Below are positions 56,727 through 64,000 of a stretch of DNA of 64,000 nt, one piece after another (positions within the stretch are counted from its first letter, which is position 1; every line of letters begins with the position of its first letter). This DNA comes from Lasiodiplodia sp. COLG20. Lineage: Eukaryota; Ascomycota; Dothideomycetes; Botryosphaeriales; Botryosphaeriaceae. The notes beneath the pieces were generated by a model. It had not been told where the DNA came from, did no database searches, and was given only the letters and a program-made list of their open reading frames with translations. The stretch is taken from contig VNWV01000001.1 in the NCBI GenBank assembly GCA_009801085.1, positions 7,812,001 through 7,876,000 on the forward strand, written 5' to 3'. Made by a program: the position numbers and the translations under genes.

Positions 56727-57461
56727 TTTGAAGTAAGTGGCAAAGAGCAATGGGTATCCAAGAAAGAAAAAGGCCCAAGTAAATGGTAAACAAAGAAATG
56801 GGATAATTAAAGTGCTGGGTGGGTATCATGCCAAAGGAGAAAGAAAAGGTGTTATGGCCGTCACATCGGCCTGTGCAGCGCAGGCCTCAGGCATTGAAGG
56901 TGACGTGCGTTGTGGTGGTGATACAGATGGACGCGAAGGGTGAGAGGGTGGGGCAAAGAAAAGACGCGTCGTCTCTGCCGGGCAAGAAGCGCGCGGTCAT
57001 GTGCTTGACGCTCGGACTGGGAAACGACGTCGATTCCTGTACCACCTTCCCGACACATTCTGCCACTTCGTTATTTCCGGTCTCGAATCTGCGTGAGGTA
57101 TCCGGCGCCGTGCATGCCCGGTTTGATTAGGCGTTCCGTACCTGCCGTCAACGACACCCATCACCTGATCCGTCTCACTGGACATCCTGATCTGTTTTCC
57201 TCTGCATCACTTACTAACACACCACCCGTTGCTGTCAACGCCAAGAATGGTGAGCTGCACACTTTGCGGAATAATGCCACAACGGTGGGCGATGGCAGCA
57301 TGATCCTTACATGAAGTATGATGACAGGAAGGATTCGGACTTCAGCTGCCGCTTTGCCGCAACAGGCAGCGCCCTTTAAATACAGGGTACGCCCACCCCG
57401 CTTTCGCCATTGAGGACTGCCGCTTGCATCTCCACCACCACCACGGTTGTTGATCGCAATC
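56727..57461. promoter_or_regulatory. Divergent promoter, ligase-domain gene / DUF1295 gene
   Basis: 735 bp between divergent start codons. A pyrimidine-rich tract with ccaccaccaccacgg lies directly before the DUF1295 start. No specific factor site is assigned. Confidence 0.45.
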
Positions 57462-58354
57462 ATGTCGTGGTTCACCTCCTTCTTCAAGGACCGTGACTTG
57501 GATCTCATCCAGCGAGGCTCCTACAAGTCTACTCCGGGCGGCACCGCGCTCTTTGTCGGCATCCGCGCACTAGACCCTCTCCTCCAATATGGCATTCTTG
57601 CCCACGGCGTAGGCTCCAATCTCCTCGATGCCGTCGGTCTCGGCGCCCGCCCGCTGCCCCTCGCGCCGTTGCGCACTGGCGTCCACCTCATCGACGCGCT
57701 CAACCTGAGCGCGCCGCGCCTGGCCCTGCTCTCCATGGCTGCCGGCTCCGCCATCAAGCAGATCCATTGGCTGACACGCCTCTCGCGCGAGGAGTTCCCC
57801 GTGCGAGCAGCCCTCACAGTCGGCATCTTCAACACCGTCGTTAACAGCATCAACACGCTCGCCTTCTGCTCCGCCGTGCTGACTACCGCTGCCCCACCCC
57901 ACGACATCAGCGAAAGTAGCCTCGCTCCCTCAGCTATCGCCGGTGTCGTTCTCTATGTCGTCGGCATTGCCGTCGAGTGGATCTCTGAAGTGCAGCGTGC
58001 CCGCTTTAAAGCCAATCCCGCCAATGCGGGCAAGCCGTACACGGGCGGCCTGTGGAGCCTGGCCCGCCACATCAACTATGGCGGCTACTCCCTCTGGCGC
58101 GCCGGCTTCGCCATGACTGGCGGTGGTTGGGCCATGGGTGCCTTTTTTGGCATCTTTTATCTCTGGGATTTCGCCACGAGGGCAATCCCGGTCATGGATC
58201 AGTACTGTTCGGGAAGGGTAAGTGGTGTCATTCTCATCAACATCGCTGTTATTTATTCTGCTGTCATTATCACTAACAATGCGCGCAGTACGGCGATGAT
58301 TGGCTGAGATTCAAGTCCCGCACGCGGTATCAATTGTTGCCGTATATCTACTAA
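57462..58354 (+). CDS. DUF1295 membrane protein (steroid-reductase/ICMT-like fold)
   Basis: Integral membrane protein of the DUF1295 family, related in fold to 5-alpha-reductase C-terminal and isoprenylcysteine methyltransferase proteins. Exons 57462-58217 and 58289-58354 give 273 aa; the intron (gtaagt...gcgcag, 71 nt, with a ctaac branch site) is in phase and replaces a run-on hydrophobic frame by YGDDWLRFKSRTRYQLLPYIY, the expected C-terminus. Several hydrophobic helices occur, and the conserved membrane-reductase block EWISEVQRARFKANPANAG, then GLWSLARHINYGGYSLWRAG is present. The start ATG 57462 is preceded by a C-rich leader. Substrate unknown; the family motif suggests an NAD(P)H-dependent reductase or methyl transfer on a lipid. 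Confidence 0.9.
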
Positions 58355-60609
58355 GTTCGAGCGCACCACGGCTCTTTGCTAATTTCGTTGGTAAGAAAGG
58401 TGGAGGGAATTTGAAGAAGAACCGAGTAATTGTAACTGTATCGTCATACATCTCGTAGTCGGGAAGTAAAGTGCGTTCATTGGGAAGGACAATGTACCCG
58501 AATCAAGGAATAATCGATGATTGGTAACATGCAACAAGCTTTCGGGTATATTACCTGAGATTCTAAAAAGAGAACCATGAAGCAGAAGGTAACCCCGTTC
58601 TCCATACGGACCGAACCAACTACCCGGGATAATGCCCTTTATTTTCTACAATAAACCGTGGTAAGTGCCTGGAGTTCCATCGGATCATACGTACGCTACA
58701 ATGCGTAGTGTTTACAGAAGTATTAGGTGCTAGTATCACCCCCCGATGGACTTTTCTCCAAAACATGCCAAACCGAGAATCAAGGTTCCAATGATTTCTC
58801 ACGCGACATTGGTTAGTCAGGAAAGCAGGTGGTCGGTCAGCCAGGCCGAACAATCCGTTTCTGCCCTCTGTAGGTACAACCAAGGGACAACATTGTCTGC
58901 CAGATGCAATACTTATAATAACCACATCCGCTATCAAGGAAATATGCTCCCGCTAATTGGCTTATTATGGAGTGCCCCAACGTCCACAGTCCCATGCGCG
59001 CTGTTGACCTTGCCACATGAACTATGGAAACCAGCCGCAGGAAGAGCCACTGCCCGAATTCTATAGTAAAGGCAGTACCAGTTACAGCCCACCCCATACT
59101 TCGTGAAGAGGAGCTATAATGGTAATGCAATCTTTAAATTGCGCAATTTTATTTGCTCGCATCCCCGACATCGAATCTGTATTTATCCATCCTGAGCGGC
59201 GCATTTGCACAGAACACTCCATGACCAGAACCAATCCTCCGCTCCTACACCCCGCTAACTAACCTAAGGCTGAGGTGCACAGAATCGCCAAAGGAAATGT
59301 CATGGCAAACACCTTAACGCGTAATTTCTTCACAAAAGAAAGTAATGAGGAAACAGCAGCCAGGATTACGCGTACGTGAGCAAAAATTAGCCAGAACCAG
59401 TCACCACTACCAGAACATACCTTAAAGGCCGCTTCTGCAGAGACAAAGTATAAGTAGCGGAGTCGACTCATTTCCTCAGACAGTCTAATCAGCAACTAAC
59501 AACAGAAAGGACGAAAACGGTGTATAAAGTCCAAGACACCGAGATCTCCGAATGCTGACCCTCCTCATTTCTCTTCCCATATTTGTTGGAGCGCAAGCAA
59601 AGCAAGTACCGGATGAGGACCGGGGTTTGTTGACACCGTTATCGCAACCATCTACCGGTACGCCAAACACTGCCTAAAAAGGCTGCACACACGGCATACG
59701 ACATTTAGCTTTCACAACCTACTCGCCCGCCTGATCCTTACCACCTACCCACCATTCATTATTTCATCATCCCACCATCAGCTCGACCGCAATCATCAGG
59801 AACCTTGTTGAGTGGAACAAAGAAATAAATCGAGGCCAACGGTGAAATAAACACAAAAACGGTCAAGGAAGGTGGGTCCCCCGGTACCATTGACCGTGAA
59901 CCACATTTGTAATAGCAGTAATTTCTCGTGGCCTATCATCATGACGTCCCGCGTCACTACAATCGTACCAGCCTAACGTACCACATGTCTCTAGACTATC
60001 ATTCGCAACCCCCGCGGTCCCAGTGGAGTTAGGTCGTCTCCCGATTCTTTCCGAGAAATAAAGGGAAAGAACGTTGGAGCAGGATTAATACCGCACACGC
60101 GTAACACCCACCACTGCATTCGGAGTAAGCGATAAATAGCCGCAAAGTATGGATTGTTGAATGGCGCGATCTCAGTCGGGTACCATCTCAAATAGCTCTA
60201 TTGCTTCTCGCTACCCCACGTGCCCACACAGAAAAAAAGAGAAAATAGAGGGCAGCCGCAAATTTGAATTTAATGTACCCGTTTCACTGATAAAGCCTTT
60301 GAATCCTTAGTTGATCGCCAGTTTAGAGGAAAAGAAAAAATATTCTAGGCTTGGGAAGAAGTGGAAAGGGACCAGACAGCTATCTAGCATTGGATCTCTG
60401 TTCGGCATCGAGAAAAGGAAAAAGAAAAGCAAAAGTCTTTGTGCTGAGTCCTGTACTAGCAGGAAAATGTGATGTACCAATGATTGACATGAAAAAAAAA
60501 AAAGGTTAACGCCAGTTTCCATCTGGCGTCTTTCTGTCATGAAGTCATAACCCTCGTTCTTTTTGTTCTTCACAGCTCATAACCATAGGATGCCTGACTG
60601 TGATTGGGC
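58355..60609. other. Convergent intergenic region
   Basis: 2.25 kb between two convergent stop codons, moderately AT-rich. No coding ORF was recognised. Homopolymer A run at 60493-60504. Confidence 0.55.
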
Positions 60610-62517
60610 TCATAGGGCTAAAACAGCCAGAGCAATAAGGCCACTCAGCGCCATGATAGCCTCCCAGATGTGGCTTCCAGCAGGGGCCGGCGCAGCGGAC
60701 CTCTTTGCGTGGGGAGCGGGTGCCAACACTTCACTCCTCTCCTTGATACCGGTCGCGTGGGCGCCCGAATACTCTTCAGCGTTGGGGGTTCCAATCGCAT
60801 GCATGCCGTTGATGTTATCAGGGCCGCCCTGAGAAGGTGTAGCGTATACAGGGACGGCCATGTATGTCCTCACGGCACTGAGCAGGGTGCTTGTACACGT
60901 GGTCCGAAGGGACTCAGGGCATTCTGTACCACCAGATAGGCAGCCAGTAGAGATGCTGGTCTGTGTATACCAAATGGTTGAGGTGGAGCGGACGAGAGTC
61001 GTCGCTTTCCTTGTTGAGTCACTGGCAGCGTTTTCGGCAAAGACACCCTGAGTAGTTGAGGATGGGGACTGGTTGATAGTTTTCTGGCTGCCACGTCCAA
61101 TGGTGACAGTATAGTGAACGACAGAGCCCGGGATTGTGGACGTGATCGTGACGCACTCTTCGGATTCACCATCCAACGAGGTAACGGTACGTGAACCCGA
61201 CTCCTGATTTCCAATCATCATACGGCCACCAGCTCCATTGGGGTCCAGGCCTAGATCCGTCTTAGTGCCGCTGTCGTCGTTTGTCGGAATGACACCAGGT
61301 GCAGAAATTGAAGCAGCAGCAATAACTGAAGAGTCGCTAAAAGGCGTAGACGAACTGAACGAAGTCGCAGTAGGCACTGACCGTGGCTCACTGGTCATTG
61401 CAGCGTCCGGACTGACTGTCTTCGACTGTTGCGGAACAGAGTAAGATGGAGAGTTCTCCGCGGGTGACGAGGACGCGGTCGTAGAGGGGGTGGATGACGT
61501 AAAGGAGGGCGCGATCTCAGACTGCTTTGGAGCAGAGGAAGGGGGAGAGTTCTCAACAGACGGCGAGGAAGCGGTGTTGGCAGGGATTGAATACGTCGAG
61601 GGGGACTCGGCCTTAGCAGGGCTGGAATACTCAGAGGTGACCGCAGGTTTAGCAGATACGGAGTCCACCGAAGAGACTTTGGTTTCAGTGGGACTGGAGT
61701 ACTTAGAGGTGAACTGGGGTTGAGCGTGAGCAGCGCCCAAACGAGAAGCCTTAGTTTCAGTGGAACTGGAGGACTCCGAGGCGGCCTCGCTCTCCGTAGT
61801 AACCGGTCTTTCGGAGATAGTCTTTGCCGCAGTAGAAGACACCTCAGTAGAGAGTGCCTTGGTAGAGGGCGATTCAATAGAAGATGCCTCAGCAGAAGAC
61901 GTCGAAGATACAAGCGTCAAGGGAGACTGGCTAGAAGTAGAGATAGGAGCAGTGGTGGAGTCGACCACACGGTTGGCAGCCGTGGGCTCACTATCGATCA
62001 CGGACTTCAAGGTAGCCAAGCCGGCATAGGGCGCCGCCCAGGAGAAGTACATCTGGCCATTCCTGTGCCGGTGTCAGCGAGAGGCCAGCGAGGCTAAATG
62101 AAGTGAGGCTACGTACCAGATGTGCTTGCACTTGGAGGCATCGACCTGGGTAACCTTCACCTGGAGGTGGCCAGTAGTAGCGCCGCCAACCTGCTGGCCA
62201 GCACCCGTGCTCATGTCGAGCAGGCCGTCGGAGCGACTGCACTGGTCGATAGCGAGGAGGTACTTGCAGCCCTTGGAGCCGCAGACGTTGAGGCAGGCGC
62301 CACACGTAGACTTGTCAATGGCGCAGTAGGAAGTGACGCTGTTGAGGTCGAGGCTGTCATAGCCCACTTCGCACCACGGAGGGTTGTACTTGCCGCGGCC
62401 GTCAGCCAGAGAAGGGTAGTCGTGTAGCGTGGCATCGGTCTCAAAGTTGAGCTGCGCCAAAGCACTGCCGGCGAAGGCCAGCATGCCAGCAGAGAGGAGA
62501 AGGCGAATTGGATGCAT
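60610..62517 (-). CDS. Secreted Cys-rich domain protein with Ser/Thr-rich stalk, probably GPI-anchored
   Basis: Cell-surface or wall protein of 617 aa. Exons on the minus strand are 62517-62117 and 62062-60610, joined across a 54-nt intron (gtacgt...gcacag). A signal peptide (IRLLLSAGMLAFAGSALA) starts the protein. Residues about 22-150 form a Cys-rich domain: NPPWCEVGYDSLD, CAIDKSTCGACLNVC, CKYLLAIDQCS, then GHLQVKVTQVDASKC and IWNGQMYFSW. It resembles expansin/RlpA-type double-psi beta-barrel proteins, tentatively. About 250 residues of Ser/Thr/Pro/Glu repeats follow, with recurring (K/E)YSS and ENSPSYS-like units, probably O-glycosylated. A second, less repetitive region with paired Cys follows. 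The C-terminus has a small-residue stretch, then a hydrophobic tail (AIMALSGLIALAVLAL), as in GPI signals. Confidence 0.88.
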
Positions 62518-63242
62518 GGTGGGATGTGTTGCGAGTGAGGGAGCGCTCCGGGAAGTTGAAGACCGTGAAGGCAAGAAAGGAAGAACAACTGGAGCCGGTC
62601 GCTGTGTGTGCGCTGCTTGCAGCGGGATGTTGTTTCAAAGGAAGGTCTAGATTCGCAACAGCAATGTCTGGGGAGTTGCCTGGGTCGTTGACGAACGGCG
62701 GAAGGAGCGAGGGAACGGTTGCGGCAGACAAGAAAGGAAAGAGCACTGCAGTTATGCAGAGCGGTTCAAGCGACCATGGTAGTCACTCCACGTGGAGACG
62801 CAATTACATGCTTCTGAAAAGCCCTCACCTCACTCGAATCACATCGGCGAACCAAACGGCAACCGCTCCGGTGTGGTGTTGGTCGCGGAGTGGGGGCGTG
62901 TAGGGCAACTGCGCACCGTTGGTGCTGTGCGTCGCCCAGGCGCTTCGCTCGCCCAACTTACCCGGCGGCGGAGCCAGGCACAGTACGTAAAATCCCGCCC
63001 CAGCCCGGCTACTGCAGGTACCATCTCAGTCCGCCGCAAACTCCCGCCTCTGCTAACAATCCCTGCAAAGGCTTCCCAGCCGCTTGCGCTGCAAACACCC
63101 CTTTCCCGAAATCCGGTCGACATGGCAAACTCGCTTGATATGGCGCAATAACCTCACGACGTGGCCCAACAACCAACATGGGGAGAATCCTTACTATTGC
63201 TTCATAATAGAATGGCCTGGCCATGAAAAACACGCTCCGAAT
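62518..63242. other. Upstream of secreted-protein gene
   Basis: 725 bp between the start of the secreted-protein gene (minus) and the stop of the nitronate monooxygenase (also minus). It holds the promoter of the former and the 3' UTR of the latter. No ORF of note. Confidence 0.5.
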
Positions 63243-64000
63243 CTATAGCTTGCTCTGCACTTGTACCTGAGCCGGCTCGCTTGGCACTTGGCCATCCGCC
63301 ACGTACAACGATGCCGCCTTGCTGATTGTGTCTACAGCCTCGCGTTCGATGCGGCTGATCAGCTCGGCGCAGCTGGGGATGTCCTGGATCAGTCCAATAA
63401 CCTGGCCCGCCGTCCAGACCTGCAAGCAACATGATTAGTGCCTGCGAGAGGGGCATCGGAGGGAGCTTAAACTTACACCGAAATCCTTGTCACCGTTGAT
63501 GAAAACCTGCCTGCCACGCTTGCCAGAGACATACGGGCCAATCTCCTCGAACTTGCCCTCCTTGCTTTCCTTCTCGATCCTGGCTGCGTCATTCGAAACC
63601 TGGTTCTTGAACAGACGCGTGGTGTTCTTCCACCTCCTCATCACCAGCTGGGTATCCGTCTCCTGCGCCTGCACGATGGCCTCCTTGATGTTGTTGTGGA
63701 TGGGCGCCTCGATGGTGCACATGAAGCGCGTGCCCATGTTGATACCTTCAGCCCCCAGCGCCAACGCCGCCGCCAGGCCCTGTCCGTCGGCAAAACCGCC
63801 GGACGCGATGAACGGCACCTCGAGCGACTGGCGGGCGCGGCTGAGCAGGATGAAGTTGGTAATGTCCGACTCGCCGACGTGGCCGGCACACTCGAAGCCG
63901 TCGATGCTGAGGAAGTCGACGCCGAGGCGGATGGCGGCCTGGGCATGGCGGATGGTGGTGCACTTGTGCAGGATGGTCACACCCGCCGCCTTAAGCTGCT
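63243..64000 (-). CDS. Nitronate monooxygenase (2-nitropropane dioxygenase family), 3' part
   Basis: FMN-dependent TIM-barrel enzyme that oxidises propionate 3-nitronate and alkyl nitronates. Partial: the 5' part lies beyond the right edge. Visible exons on the minus strand are 64000-63477 and 63419-63243, split by a 57-nt intron (gtaagt...ttgcag) in phase. Motifs are QLKAAGVTILHKCTTIRHA, then DGFECAGHVGESD (flavin site), PFIASGGFADGQGLAAALALGAEGINMGTRFM (phosphate-binding end of the barrel), and VWTAGQVIGLIQDIPSC in the last exon. The C-terminus is helical and ends in QVQSKL; SKL is a type 1 peroxisomal targeting signal, so import into peroxisomes is likely. Confidence 0.92.

Overview
The window is nuclear DNA from a filamentous ascomycete (Pezizomycotina). 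Gene content and style suggest Dothideomycetes, but the class is my inference. The reasons are short spliceosomal introns (47-159 nt, with GTRNGY donors and CTAAC/CTRAY-like branch points), G/C-ending codons in the real exons, and a clearly fungal set of proteins: HapX with Hap4-like and Cys-rich regions, Rtt109, Ulp2, Lcl2, Glc8, DUF3405. No rRNA, tRNA, CRISPR or intact transposon was found.

Layout, left to right. 1-1734: 3' part of an uncharacterised gene. 4168-5121 (-): GLC8, protein phosphatase inhibitor 2. 7086-8271 (+): a class II eIF4E/4EHP-type cap-binding protein. About 9453-13590 (+): a Ulp2-type SUMO protease. 15953-17769 (+): the bZIP iron regulator HapX with a SreA-type GATA site just upstream. 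17770-27769: a gene-poor stretch of 10 kb with one weak orphan ORF. 27770-40961: a dense block with NOB1, NOP10, LCL2, a PQ-loop membrane protein, an AIG2-like gamma-glutamylcyclotransferase, a 940-aa coiled-coil protein, SDH3 and a WDR89-like WD40 protein. 43334-45950 (-): a DUF3405 type II membrane protein. 49189-50142 (-) and 50363-52258 (+): mitochondrial ribosomal protein mL57/Mrpl15 and the histone acetyltransferase RTT109, divergent across 220 bp. 52710-56726 (-): a fungal ATP-dependent DNA ligase-domain protein, tail to tail with RTT109. 57462-58354 (+): a DUF1295 membrane protein. 60610-62517 (-): a secreted, probably GPI-anchored Ser/Thr-rich protein. 63243 to the right edge (-): 3' part of a nitronate monooxygenase.

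Most genes are independent housekeeping or regulatory loci; there is no operon, secondary-metabolite cluster or obvious defence system. Loose themes are ribosome biogenesis (NOB1, NOP10, mL57), SUMO (Ulp2 and two proteins with SUMO-interaction-like motifs), genome maintenance (RTT109 beside a ligase-domain gene) and iron/respiration (HapX, SDH3).

The most unusual items are: a second acceptor in the terminal NOP10 intron that would replace a short C-terminus by a coding-like tail of about 100 residues; a HapX terminal intron that carries in-frame stops; three spaced copies of a basic motif at the Rtt109 C-terminus; a near-perfect 27-bp foldback element at 48864-48946; and a 14-bp TCACGTGA-centred palindrome upstream of NOB1. 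Exon coordinates were worked out by hand from splice consensus, reading phase and family conservation, without transcript data.
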